Of a stretch of DNA of 64,000 nucleotides, positions 11,101-18,442 are shown one piece after another. This stretch comes from Halpernia frigidisoli. Its GTDB lineage: Bacteria; Bacteroidota; Bacteroidia; Flavobacteriales; Weeksellaceae. Location: the NCBI RefSeq assembly GCF_900113805.1, contig NZ_FOQT01000001.1:248001-312000 (forward strand), written 5' to 3'. Every line of letters starts with the position of its first letter. Positions within the stretch are counted from its first letter, which is position 1. Position numbers and translations under genes: made by a program. The notes under the pieces were generated by a model. The model saw nothing but the letters and a program-made list of their open reading frames with translations, was not told the origin of the DNA and made no database searches.

Positions 11101-11178
11101 AAATTCAAACAAAGAAACTACGGAACAGAAATAGATGAGGAGAATAGTGAGTTTGATATAAGAATTATTAGTTTATAA
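5131..11178 (+). CDS. Giant STAND NTPase with N-terminal PD-(D/E)XK (Cap4/DUF4297-like) nuclease domain, Avs-like
   Basis: This 2015-residue protein has three parts. Residues 1 to about 200 look like a Cap4/DUF4297-type nuclease: an opening GYNKQFEVCAIEIYEELL helix, acidic residues near E37 and D47-D48 (KIDDVLIG), and a Q61-x-K63 pair (FQVKD), matching a D...QxK core. Residues about 270-580 form the NTPase: Walker A GNAGSGKS (280-287), Walker B IIVDGLDHI (372-380), sensor-like SRT (410-412), GHP motif (469-471), and a winged-helix end with FFHNSFKEFL from 569. The remaining 1400 residues are mostly helical, repeat-like sequence becoming more strand-rich after about 1630, where such proteins carry their sensor. 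In Avs/STAND defence proteins, phage-protein binding to the sensor region drives oligomerisation and activates the effector. That this one does so is inferred from architecture and island context. The gene is intact and very A+T-rich. I cannot assign it to a named Avs type. Confidence 0.8.
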   Translation: MKQLGEISAIVGYNKQFEVCAIEIYEELLNNNLEWIEFASATAGKIDDVLIGCKDYIKAFQVKDVSSNLTYSNLTTPKKNAGKSIIEGCFEGWKNLKGEYSEVILAKYISNEKASTKDKIDLYKGDIKPSFSNFLDCFWNYLKSYPLDTLEENWIPVFNNLKDMCHAEDEEFIHFIKSFTFVTDNEYNVQEKIYDYNSFQREKDIDKISKNIFKLIGTKGNKKYNKRELLSEFNLLERYETYFQHSFFVDEEHYQPITETLRELNDVIDKNTKGYIAIIGNAGSGKSTLLTKWIDVDRDRVLKYYAYVNSEMDYDFGYRGEAKIFLKDLLIQIRENSFSIQKELPAENLEELQKQLSNELKNLQNDGKKTYIIVDGLDHIEREQNVTKSLLEILPNPENIPDNVYFILGSRTIVNLDNLPDKIKLSLKNNNSIVFIKPLTIQQIKNITDSYDIELEEYQLTELKDNTLGHPLFLRYTIEELIKIPVEKYEEFISQKSFSGDIYDEYNIFWNKYNLEEKFTDILGIISRFRYSYIDINLLPLFQNDKSVLQKIKNLSEHYFYKNGNIWQFFHNSFKEFLKEKTSENFLLEEYDEKINIDFHKKIYEVTKNINSDYKYNILFHLYHAKDYQLLVESSNQSFFREQWFEFRNYKKILEDIKLSAESSYFVNDTVALMDYFLSYSEISQRGNNFHISNYYSIFLKVGKIDIANSFIFNNFELLVSKTKALDYAIELFKVGNIELSQYLLKKAEPDYILNISKRVSPNRNDRNELTDTDEVELVVKWAVLSCIYFPIDEILDRIKVIQVEVEEYGRKERRNIVHETLDQLKNLIFEIGDKQKLKELNQSLERITDLDMFYFYYDVVFELEPEEELYQTSLSKLINWDETQNNSKNRRLSIIEAIINKDIAKSLEYFNKLITPLEIIADKVNTEYLSRDYLLYIYDYSRLYYIGTKEFSVESKVLIPKNEKSIVSSFYNEFAELGKCYAYLYYDNPDASKGFIFRINQILGYFHHQITDYEYEYTIQENKVNLVSLIIRNSEWISQNFLQDILELVSNEWANNNKFWKDDEKQKIIDVVIDFDTENIWCVNELNKIDDYIFDSVDNYAQIENGVKQIELWSKLEMINEAYKILEQLMEVSFSIKYEKDYQLDYLLNWNLKNEMIEIQEIGFIIKSLKSISYSTNYANKTPAEEILKSLCSFGNGFEVFKYLLFEGQVNFGTSLNISLNYLLNKLPSQKTLIVKIFSRIILNFDDGNSATSDFIKTMFNNEIDENIVKTLINEIKIYSIVEKRTDYLIELKKYCNDRNMPLENLELDYSEKAKDRYSSNDDYQNLKLKDGRSLQKSEVSDIAISFDELINLMENENSNSYFKWSEILNGVLPVLTLQQIEIIIEKKSFDSVELTSIAQGIYNHFGDKIYVKSLIQKALDKSKTSGWQVYYDGGSIIKPLELLKIVDDSEAHIAFKKFAENIEFVNFGNGFSNNIDDIFKIFDNDFTYNKYHPVISEYLKELLKNSYRNTDIPDLEGNLEPEDFLLKTIQFLFEFPSYFDEILIEILAEELVQIKSIVTQILAFLNKSKMEWQYISLLATISLVDVEFTRNYQNGILNIYNHPRFDLHLIAERILDRLNFDYASLNRPNTLKIPLTYTIELNYKPELVISDKIRMKRLDQTGYLRNTNDPLEYCHLYLNEISKISRESGFEKVNIAYRIMNLGNSNFTQPSWYRGLSEKEIRDIYEYKFDLKISYKRPQYQKVWCGLMMVLKELLDLEIISYELAFVIGDNFDESISQIQVQPKPLFIPSILKKDDYAPYAEVGWVDKLDNEYLTKNTIFNVSENLFILEENTFIEGQGDGLTLERRQAFVDFNEFKNNLQYTLIFNSSNKRHILDYESIQIQSLCFFNWSWYSFNKKINWLAFNPMIAHDLGLKLSATGNFRWLDENGITVIESIFWKSNDLSNKSRNLHSESGYGWYVTITNDGISRLKNIGINTLYQHTKIFRTMKFKQRNYGTEIDEENSEFDIRIISL

Positions 11179-11184
11179 CTAAAA

Positions 11185-11204
11185 ACACCCAGAGAATTGG
11201 GTGT
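11185..11204 (+). terminator. Hairpin just after the STAND gene
   Basis: A 7-bp stem, ACACCCA (11185-11191) with TGGGTGT (11198-11204), starts seven bases after the stop codon. No T run follows, so termination would be weak. Confidence 0.4.
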
Positions 11205-11251
11205 AAAATTGGGTGGTATTAATATAACTTACTGATAAACAGTACTATTTG

Positions 11252-11338
11252 TAGAGAGGATGGGATTCGAACCCACGGTACAGTTGCCCGTACACTAGCT
11301 TTCCAGGCTAGCTCCTTCAACCACTCGGACACCTCTCT
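11252..11338 (-). tRNA. tRNA-Ser (anticodon GGA)
   Basis: The 87-base gene folds into a full class II tRNA. The acceptor is AGAGAGG/CCTCTCT, the D-arm region reads TGTCCGAGTGGTTGAAGGA, the anticodon stem is CTAGC/GCTAG with loop CTGGAAA (anticodon GGA), there is a long variable arm, and the T arm is GGGTTCGAATCCC. No CCA is encoded. Its 3' end faces the accessory island, a usual position for integration hot spots, but its 3' end does not match the tRNA-like fragment at 2175-2195. Confidence 0.95.
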
Positions 11339-11372
11339 GATTTGAAGACTGCAAAAGTAGGATATTTTATTG

Positions 11373-11397
11373 AAACCTAAAAATTGATATTAGGTTT
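11373..11397 (-). terminator. Weak hairpin after the asparaginase gene
   Basis: AAACCTAA (11373-11380) pairs with TTAGGTTT (11390-11397), between the asparaginase stop and tRNA-Ser. There is no clean T run on either strand, so this is only a candidate terminator. Confidence 0.3.
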
Positions 11398-11433
11398 AAA
11401 TTAAAAAATCAAAATTTAATCTAAAAATGGAAA

Positions 11434-12450
11434 TTATTCAGAAATTTCACCGCGAAGATTTCTTTCAAAATTTTCACTAAATGTTCCACTATAATTAGGA
11501 TTATCAAGTAAATGCATTGCTTTAGTAATGGCGCTTTCCGCCGTAATATCGGTTCCGCTGATGGCGCCAACTTCTGTGAAAACATTACTATTGTTATATT
11601 TTCCGATGGTGACGCCGCCCGAAATACATTGCGAAACAACCACTATTTCAGTTCCATTTTCGCGAAGTTGTTGAAGCGTTTTTTTAGTTTTTTCGGTGTT
11701 AAAAATAGTTCCTGATCCGAAAACCTGAAGTATTAAAACTTTCATTTGAGGCAACACATGAAAATGAGAAACCTGCATTCCTGGGAAAATTCGCCAAAAT
11801 AAAACATCTTGTGAAATATTGAGATCTGCCGAAAATTTTTCATCTTTATCAGCCCGGAAAAGTTGCTCTTTTTCTATATTTAAATGAACACCTGATTGCC
11901 CTAAAATCGGATAGTTTGGACTTTGATACGCATCAAAAAACTCTGCGGAATATTTTAAACTTCGATTGCCTCGTAAAAGTTTATATTCAAAATAAAGCGC
12001 TACTTCTTGCAAAACGGCTTCATCATTTTCATATAAACTGGTGTAATATAAGCTTGTTAAAAGATTTTCTTTAGCGTCCGTTCGCAGATCACCGATCGGT
12101 AGTTGTGAACCTGTTAAAATGACGGGTTTTCTTAAACCTTTTAACATAAAACTCAATGCTGAAGCCGTGTAAGACATGGTGTCAGTTCCGTGAAGAATTA
12201 AAAAACCATCAAATTTCTCATAATTTTTCGAAATATAATTGGCGATAATTTTCCATTCTTCCGGTCCCATATCTGAAGAATCCAAAGGGATTTTGAAAGG
12301 ATGAACGGAAACTTCACATTCCAAAAGTTTCATTTCAGGTATTTTCTCGAAAATATTTTCAAAATTAAATGCGCGCAAACTACCCGTTTCATAATCTTTT
12401 TCCATGCCGATCGTGCCACCAGTGTAGATGAGAAGTACTTTTCTTTTCAT
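11434..12450 (-). CDS. ansA: Type I L-asparaginase
   Basis: This enzyme hydrolyses L-asparagine to aspartate and ammonia. The N-terminal TGGTIG motif (T10-G15) carries the nucleophilic threonine T13, and HGTDTM (87-92) carries the second catalytic Thr-Asp pair. PVILTGSQLPIG further on is also typical. The length of 338 residues is normal, and the lack of a signal peptide fits the cytoplasmic AnsA type rather than periplasmic type II. It is a single gene with its own upstream region; the start context on the minus strand (TAATTTTAG then GCGCATG) has a near-match to the TAnnTTTG box, so the mRNA may be nearly leaderless. Confidence 0.93.
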   Translation of the reverse strand: MKRKVLLIYTGGTIGMEKDYETGSLRAFNFENIFEKIPEMKLLECEVSVHPFKIPLDSSDMGPEEWKIIANYISKNYEKFDGFLILHGTDTMSYTASALSFMLKGLRKPVILTGSQLPIGDLRTDAKENLLTSLYYTSLYENDEAVLQEVALYFEYKLLRGNRSLKYSAEFFDAYQSPNYPILGQSGVHLNIEKEQLFRADKDEKFSADLNISQDVLFWRIFPGMQVSHFHVLPQMKVLILQVFGSGTIFNTEKTKKTLQQLRENGTEIVVVSQCISGGVTIGKYNNSNVFTEVGAISGTDITAESAITKAMHLLDNPNYSGTFSENFERNLRGEISE

Positions 12451-12604
12451 GCGCTAAAATTAGACATTTTAAATCAAGAACAAAGAATGAAGAACAAAGA
12501 GTTAAGATTTAAATTTTTAAATTAAATTTTGCTAAAAACTAAAAACTAAAAACTAAAAGGTATAACTGACAATTATCAACTATTAACCAACAACTAAATT
12601 TCCT

Positions 12605-12612
12605 TACTTTTG
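12605..12612 (+). promoter_or_regulatory. TAnnTTTG promoter box for the J-domain gene
   Basis: TACTTTTG matches the Bacteroidota -7 consensus and ends 17 bp before the TTG start of the J-domain gene. Confidence 0.5.
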
Positions 12613-12629
12613 CTACTCAATTAAAAGTT

Positions 12630-13274
12630 TTGAAAGATTATTATTATTTTCTCGGTGTTTCTGCAAATTCTTCAGACGAAGAAATCAAAAAAGCTTACCG
12701 GAAATTATCTTTAAAATACCATCCTGACAAAACGGACAACGACGAATTCTTCGAAAACCGTTTTAGAGAAGTGCAGGAAGCCTATGAAACTTTAAGCAAT
12801 CATGATTCACGAAAAATTTATGATGCTAATTTTTCTTTGCCTAAACAAAATACGCGTAACAATTTGCCACCTTATATTAAAACTTTTTCGGCAAACAAAA
12901 TTCGGGTAAAAAAAGGCGAAGAGGTGATCATTACGTGGCAAACCCAAAATGCAGATGTCGTTAAAATTTTACCTTTTGGCCTAGAAAAATCTTACGGCGA
13001 AAGAACTTTTAAAATAACAGAATTTGTTGACGGCAAGTTTCAGATCTTGCTTCACGCAATGAATTCTTCCGTTCAAAAAACCGTTGTGAAAGGAATAACG
13101 ATCATTGAAGTTTTTGAAAACGACAGAGAAAAAATAAAATCTGAGGTTCAGGATTTACTTAAACCTCAAAAAAAATCTGCTCGAAATCCATCAGGTTCAC
13201 CAAAAATTTTCAGGTATTTGCTGATAGTTTTTATCTTAATTATGCTTTTATTTTTTGTTTTAAACAATTTTTAA
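12630..13274 (+). CDS. J-domain (DnaJ-class) protein with C-terminal membrane anchor
   Basis: Residues 1-65 form a J domain with the HPD motif at H31-P32-D33, which stimulates the ATPase of DnaK-type Hsp70. The middle (about 80-165) is a strand-rich region I do not recognise. The last 20 residues (YLLIVFILIMLLFFVLNNF) form a membrane segment, so the J domain would face the cytoplasm. There are no Cys-rich or C-terminal DnaJ domains, so this is a specialised co-chaperone. The start is TTG: no ATG lies in frame upstream, and the J domain begins immediately after it. Confidence 0.85.
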   Translation: MKDYYYFLGVSANSSDEEIKKAYRKLSLKYHPDKTDNDEFFENRFREVQEAYETLSNHDSRKIYDANFSLPKQNTRNNLPPYIKTFSANKIRVKKGEEVIITWQTQNADVVKILPFGLEKSYGERTFKITEFVDGKFQILLHAMNSSVQKTVVKGITIIEVFENDREKIKSEVQDLLKPQKKSARNPSGSPKIFRYLLIVFILIMLLFFVLNNF

Positions 13275-13410
13275 TAGCAATAATTTACCTTTAAATTTTC
13301 TTCTATACTATTGATAAATATCATCTATTTAAATAATCAGATGTTGCCGACTCACTTGAAAATTCGTAATTTTACGAACCTACATTCAACAAAAAATATC
13401 GTAAAATAAT

Positions 13411-16272
13411 ATGAACACACAGCAGTTTGTTAATCGCCACATTAGTCTAAACGAAAGTGATACACAGGAAATGCTCAAAAAAATTGGCGTTTCTGATATT
13501 TCAGAATTAATTTCTCAAACCATTCCGGATTCTATCAGATTAGAGAAAGATCTCAATATTTCTGAGCCGCTTTCAGAATATGAAATGCTGGCACATTCTA
13601 AAGAATTGGCGTCAAAAAATCTGATATTTGATAATTATATTGGTTTTGGTTACCACAACGTTATTTTGCCTTCTGCTATTCAAAGAAATATTTTAGAAAA
13701 CCCAAGTTGGTACACTGCTTACACGCCTTATCAGGCGGAAATTGCACAAGGAAGACTGGAGGCACTTTTAAATTACCAGACTATGGTAGTTAGTTTAACA
13801 GGTTTGCCAATTGCAAATGCATCACTTTTAGATGAATCTACGGCGGCTGCAGAAGCGATGCACATGTTTTTTGAAAGTAGAAGTAAAGATCAGAAAAAAG
13901 GGGAAGCAATTAAATTTTTTGTGTCAGATTTGGTTTTGCCACAGACAATTTCAGTTTTAAAAACTAAAGCAAAAGGTTTAGGAATTGATGTGATCATTGG
14001 CAACCATAAAAATCACCAGTTTAACGAATCCTATTTCGGAGTTTTACTTCAGTATCCAGGAAAGAATGGTGGCATTTTAGATTACACGGAAAATATAAAA
14101 TCTTATAAAGAACACAATTTACAAGTCGTTGTGGCTTGTGACCCGATGTTTTTAATTAAAGCAAAATCGCCCGCAGATATGGGCGCAGATTGCGCGGTGG
14201 GAACTTCGCAACGTTTCGGAATTCCGATGGGTTACGGCGGTCCTCACGCAGCATTTTTTGCATGTAAAGAATCTTACAAAAGAGATATTCCGGGAAGAAT
14301 TATTGGTGTTTCTCAGGATATGTACGGAAAACGTGCGCTGAGAATGGCTTTGCAAACGCGCGAACAACACATTAAAAGAGAAAAAGCAACTTCAAATATT
14401 TGTACCGCGCAGGTTCTTTTGGCGGTTATGGCCTCAATGTATGCTGTTTATCATGGACCAAAAGGTTTAAATTTTATCGCCGACCAAATTCATTTTAAAA
14501 CAATTGCTTTAAAAGAAGGTTTATTGGCTTTAGGATATGACTTGGTCGAAGAGCCAATTTTTGACACGGTAAAATTCAGAATGCATCCGGAAGATAAAAA
14601 TGCATTGATGTTTTTAATGCGCGACAGTAAAATCAATTTAAATTATTTTTCAGAAGGTTTCGTAAGTGTTTCTTTAAATGAAACTTCTACAATGGCGAAA
14701 CTTCAGCGCTTGTTTGACGCTTTTGCGCAATTCGTAGATAAGCAAAGTTTTAAATTAAAGTTGCGTGAAGAAGTTCAGATTCCGGCTGAAATTTTGCGTA
14801 AAGACGAAATTTTAACGGAAGATGTATTTAATTCTTACCATACCGAAACAGAATTAATGCGTTACATCAAAAGACTGGAACGTAAAGATCTATCCTTAAC
14901 GGATTCTATGATCTCGCTTGGTTCTTGTACCATGAAACTGAATGCAGCGACAGAAATGTTGCCAATTTCCTGGGCAGAATGGGGAAGTGTGCATCCTTTT
15001 GTACCTACCGAACAAGCAGGAGGTTATCAGGAAATGATTAAAGAACTTGAAAAAGATCTCTCAGAAATTACTGGTTTTGCAGGAACTTCTTTACAGCCAA
15101 ATTCTGGTGCGCAAGGTGAATATGCAGGTTTAATGGTGATTAGAGAATATCAAAAATCAATTGGCGAAGGTCATAGAAATATTGTATTAATTCCACAATC
15201 TGCCCACGGCACAAATCCGGCTTCCGCGGTTATTGCCGGCGGAAAAGTGGTAGTTGTGAAAAATTTGGAAAGCGGAGAAATTGATTCTGAAGATCTGAAA
15301 GCAAAAGCAGAAATGCATAAAGAAAATCTTTCTGCAGCAATGATCACTTATCCCTCAACTTATGGTGTTTTCGACGAAAACATTAAGGAAATCACCAAAA
15401 TAATTCACGATAACGGCGGTCAGGTTTACATGGACGGCGCGAATATGAATGCTCAGGTTGGTTTCACAAGTCCGGGGAATATTGGCGCGGATGTTTGCCA
15501 CTTAAATTTACATAAAACCTTCGCAATTCCTCATGGTGGCGGCGGTCCGGGTGTTGGTCCAATTTGCGTTGCGGCACATTTGGTTCCTTTTTTACCGACC
15601 AATGCAAATATTAAAGTGGGGACAAAACAATCAATTGACGGTATATCCGGTGCACCTTATGGTTCGGGTTTAATTTTAAATATTTCTTATGCTTATATTA
15701 AAATGCTTGGAACTTCAGGTTTAATGAAAGCCACAGAACATGCGATTTTAAATGCTAATTATTTAAAAGAAGTTTTAGGCGAACATTTTCCAATTCTTTA
15801 CGTTAATAAAAAAGGTAGAGTTGCGCATGAATGTATCTTAGATTTCCGACAGTTTAAAGCCATCGGAATTGAAGTAGTTGATGTAGCAAAACGTTTGATG
15901 GATTATGGTTATCACGCACCGACAATGAGTTTTCCTGTTGCCGGAACCATGATGATCGAGCCAACAGAATCTGAAAGCAAAGAAGAAATGGATCGTTTTG
16001 CAGCGGCTTTAATTTCCATTAAAAAAGAAATTGATGAGGTAGCAAATGGCGATGCAGACGAGAAAAATAACGTCCTAAAAAATGCACCACACACAATGGA
16101 ACTGGTAATTTCCGACAATTGGGACAAACCTTATTCCCGTGAAAAAGCGGCTTATCCATTAGATTGGGTTCGCAGTAGAAAATTCTTCGCCTCGGTTTCC
16201 AGAGTTGATGATGCTTTTGGTGATAGAAATTTGGTTTGCACCTGCGCGCCGATTGAAAGTTATATGGAATAA
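13411..16272 (+). CDS. gcvP: Glycine dehydrogenase (aminomethyl-transferring), P protein of the glycine cleavage system
   Basis: This PLP enzyme decarboxylates glycine and passes the aminomethyl group to the lipoyl arm of GcvH. At 953 residues it is the fused, homodimeric form, with both halves present: an N-terminal half (MLKKIGVSDISELI) and a C-terminal half with the PLP lysine K702 in LNLHKTFAIPHGGGGPG. Glycine-rich GGGGPG and ISGAPYGS are also typical. Other gcv genes are not adjacent, which is common in Bacteroidota. A strong terminator follows at once. Confidence 0.97.
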   Translation: MNTQQFVNRHISLNESDTQEMLKKIGVSDISELISQTIPDSIRLEKDLNISEPLSEYEMLAHSKELASKNLIFDNYIGFGYHNVILPSAIQRNILENPSWYTAYTPYQAEIAQGRLEALLNYQTMVVSLTGLPIANASLLDESTAAAEAMHMFFESRSKDQKKGEAIKFFVSDLVLPQTISVLKTKAKGLGIDVIIGNHKNHQFNESYFGVLLQYPGKNGGILDYTENIKSYKEHNLQVVVACDPMFLIKAKSPADMGADCAVGTSQRFGIPMGYGGPHAAFFACKESYKRDIPGRIIGVSQDMYGKRALRMALQTREQHIKREKATSNICTAQVLLAVMASMYAVYHGPKGLNFIADQIHFKTIALKEGLLALGYDLVEEPIFDTVKFRMHPEDKNALMFLMRDSKINLNYFSEGFVSVSLNETSTMAKLQRLFDAFAQFVDKQSFKLKLREEVQIPAEILRKDEILTEDVFNSYHTETELMRYIKRLERKDLSLTDSMISLGSCTMKLNAATEMLPISWAEWGSVHPFVPTEQAGGYQEMIKELEKDLSEITGFAGTSLQPNSGAQGEYAGLMVIREYQKSIGEGHRNIVLIPQSAHGTNPASAVIAGGKVVVVKNLESGEIDSEDLKAKAEMHKENLSAAMITYPSTYGVFDENIKEITKIIHDNGGQVYMDGANMNAQVGFTSPGNIGADVCHLNLHKTFAIPHGGGGPGVGPICVAAHLVPFLPTNANIKVGTKQSIDGISGAPYGSGLILNISYAYIKMLGTSGLMKATEHAILNANYLKEVLGEHFPILYVNKKGRVAHECILDFRQFKAIGIEVVDVAKRLMDYGYHAPTMSFPVAGTMMIEPTESESKEEMDRFAAALISIKKEIDEVANGDADEKNNVLKNAPHTMELVISDNWDKPYSREKAAYPLDWVRSRKFFASVSRVDDAFGDRNLVCTCAPIESYME

Positions 16273-16294
16273 ATTAGAAATTAAATTTTATAGA

Positions 16295-16326
16295 AAATCC
16301 CTTTCGGTGACGAAGGGGATTTTTTT
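16295..16326 (+). terminator. Rho-independent terminator of gcvP
   Basis: A 12-bp stem (16295-16306 with 16311-16322, one G-T pair, loop GTGA) is followed by T6. It lies 23 bp after the gcvP stop. Confidence 0.88.
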
Positions 16327-16350
16327 CTTTTTGTCAAAATTTTTATTTTA

Positions 16351-16418
16351 CGCTGGCGCAAGCATCTTGCTTGTGCTCATTGGTGAATACGAGCGTGACG
16401 CCCGCACAAGCAAGGGAT
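16351..16418. repeat. REP-like palindromic element
   Basis: Arms CTTGCTTGTGC (16366-16376) and GCACAAGCAAG (16404-16414) are perfect inverted copies. They enclose a G+C-richer core unlike the surrounding DNA, and the left flank (CGCTGGCGCAAGCATC) adds a near-repeat of the arm. The element sits between two convergent genes, as mobile or RAYT-type REP elements often do. Only one copy is seen here. Confidence 0.6.
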
Positions 16419-16427
16419 GTTATGTTT

Positions 16428-17324
16428 TTAATCGGTTAATGTTAGTTCCATAGCAAGAATACAGTAACTATTTGTATTAGTCGTTATATCTTTAATCACT
16501 GGCTCCCAATTGTTACCTCTAAAAATTTTTGTCTTATTTTCATCCTGATTTAGGATAGTTCCGAACGAAGGAGAGTATGATTTGCCTAACAGTTTTTCGC
16601 TACTATTTTTAGTGGTATATTTATATTCATATAAATTTTTTTGATTTTTGATCCAATCTACAGCGATAAAAATTCCACTTTGAGGAATTGTGACATTTGT
16701 GAATGATAAATCTACCTCAGTTTTATGTTTACCTTTTTTTGCAATTCCAATAATGTTTTTGTTATATAATTCATTCGAAGGATTACCATAATTATCAACC
16801 GAATAAACTCTAACGTTGAATATTGCATTTTCCACATTGCTTTTGGTTAAAATTTTTATCTTTTTCAAAAATTTATTTTTGTAAGATTTGTTTCCAAAGA
16901 ATTTTCCGATTATCCACGATGAATTTTGTGTCGCAGATAATCCATAGTATTGATTGATTTTGGATGCTTTAAATTCGTCAAGCAGTATTTCATTTTGGTT
17001 TTTTCTTTTAAATAGAATAACTTCTTGCAATAGTTTTTCTTTCGGAATAAGTTCTATTGTAGAATTGTTTTGCGTTAAATCAAGTCTGATTTTTTCATAT
17101 CCCACAGCGTTTATTAAAACTTGAGATTTCTTTTCAAAAAAGAAATTTCCTAAAGAATCAGATGACGTTCCGAAATCACTATTTTGAGATTTTATGTTAG
17201 CATAAATGACCGGTGTTTTATCAATGCCGTCAATCAGCAAAAACTTAGAAAGTTGTGCATTTACGAAAAATGTGTTTAAAACGAAAAATATTAATATTAG
17301 ATGTGTCTTCATAAAATGTTGCAT
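16428..17324 (-). CDS. Secreted carboxypeptidase-regulatory-like domain protein
   Basis: An N-terminal signal peptide (LILIFFVLNTFFVNA) leads into a CarboxypepD_reg-like beta-sandwich (residues about 25-90: VIYANIKSQNSDFGTSSDSLG, then VLINAVGYEKIRLDL). The remainder is strand-rich and unassigned. Such proteins in Bacteroidota are exported and often sit at the cell surface; no enzymatic residues are visible. The called start is MQHFMKTH; the second Met, four codons in, gives a more usual signal peptide. It lies about 100 bp from the GLPGLI gene on the same strand, so the two may be co-regulated. Confidence 0.7.
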   Translation of the reverse strand: MQHFMKTHLILIFFVLNTFFVNAQLSKFLLIDGIDKTPVIYANIKSQNSDFGTSSDSLGNFFFEKKSQVLINAVGYEKIRLDLTQNNSTIELIPKEKLLQEVILFKRKNQNEILLDEFKASKINQYYGLSATQNSSWIIGKFFGNKSYKNKFLKKIKILTKSNVENAIFNVRVYSVDNYGNPSNELYNKNIIGIAKKGKHKTEVDLSFTNVTIPQSGIFIAVDWIKNQKNLYEYKYTTKNSSEKLLGKSYSPSFGTILNQDENKTKIFRGNNWEPVIKDITTNTNSYCILAMELTLTD

Positions 17325-17424
17325 TATGTTTTGTGGCTTTGCGATGGTGTCGCTTAGAATCTAAAATATTTAAACTTGCGAAAATATCTTAATATTGCAA
17401 AACCGATGTTATAAGATGTTTCTT

Positions 17425-18252
17425 CTAGTCCTCTAATTCAATCGGATTAAATCCATTCTTCCTCGTTTCATTTTTTCTCGGTTTTTCTTTTTGGTCGTTG
17501 AAAAATTGAGTGCCCATAGACTCAAATTCGTGTTTAGCATTCGCTTTAAAATTTTCCTTTGCTTCAATTAAGTCTTTGCTTGTGGTTATTTTCGCATTTT
17601 TATAATATATTCCACTTACTGATACAAGTTTGCCCTTCAATTTGGAACTTGGTATTGATCTTACCAATTCAAAATCGTAATCTCCAGTTCTATCAGTTAT
17701 TTTGACAATCAAACCTGGTAGGCCGCTAAATTTATAAGGACCATAGGGAAAGGGGATTTGGGTTGAATACCAGGCAATCCAATCTCTTCCTTTATATCTT
17801 ACTTCTGCTTTTTCACAAACAATTGAATTAATGACTTTAGTTTCATCAATCAGATTCCATTTATCGATTATTGGGGTCGTATATGTTAATAAAGTCATTC
17901 CTACTGTCGTGTAATATTTAAAGTCATCATTTGTTTGGATGATTACATAACTTGATGATTTCAGGGATGAAAGATTTGTCAAATCAATCTTTGCATTTCC
18001 TTTGTTATATTCTGTAGTAAAAAGCGAATCAAATTTTAACTTGTTTTCACTGATGAAAAATGCGCGTCTGTCACTTATTTGAAGTGAAAAAAGTTCCTTG
18101 TAGACGTAATCTGGACTTAAACTATTGGGTTTACATTGAAGCAAATAAGTGAATTTACCCCGTAGAGAGTCATTTTTAGAAGTCTGGGAAAAAGATAATG
18201 AGAAGAATAATAAAAATATAATTTTTAGAATTTTGCATTTTTTTGAATTCAT
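17425..18252 (-). CDS. GLPGLI family protein
   Basis: The family signature FSGLPGLIVKI is present, followed by DRTGDYDFEL. GLPGLI proteins are secreted Bacteroidota proteins of unknown function. I place the start at the ATG at 18252 (MNSKKCKILKIIFLLFFSLSFSQ), which gives a clean signal peptide; the frame is open 13 codons further to 18291, but that extension would put a charged hydrophobic mix ahead of the signal. WNLIDETKVINSIVCEKAEV in the middle is also typical. The C-terminus (NETRKNGFNPIELED) matches the usual family ending. Confidence 0.88.
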   Translation of the reverse strand: MNSKKCKILKIIFLLFFSLSFSQTSKNDSLRGKFTYLLQCKPNSLSPDYVYKELFSLQISDRRAFFISENKLKFDSLFTTEYNKGNAKIDLTNLSSLKSSSYVIIQTNDDFKYYTTVGMTLLTYTTPIIDKWNLIDETKVINSIVCEKAEVRYKGRDWIAWYSTQIPFPYGPYKFSGLPGLIVKITDRTGDYDFELVRSIPSSKLKGKLVSVSGIYYKNAKITTSKDLIEAKENFKANAKHEFESMGTQFFNDQKEKPRKNETRKNGFNPIELED

Positions 18253-18442
18253 AAAAAGTAAATTAAGAAGAACCGCCCAAAGTGAGCACAAACTATATCT
18301 GAACGATTGATTGATTTTTATTTTAGATTAAAATGGTGAATCAAAACTTGATCTATTTGAAATACAAGTGATGATTGTGGTTTTTAAGGTTGCCAAGTTT
18401 AAATAGCGATTATCTTTAAAAATGTCACTAATTCGAGAAGTG

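Noticed and set aside
11252-11338. tRNA-Ser as the partner of the tRNA fragment at 2175-2195
   Set aside because: The 3' ends differ (CCTCTCTA against ACCGGGTA), so tRNA-Ser cannot be the source of that fragment.
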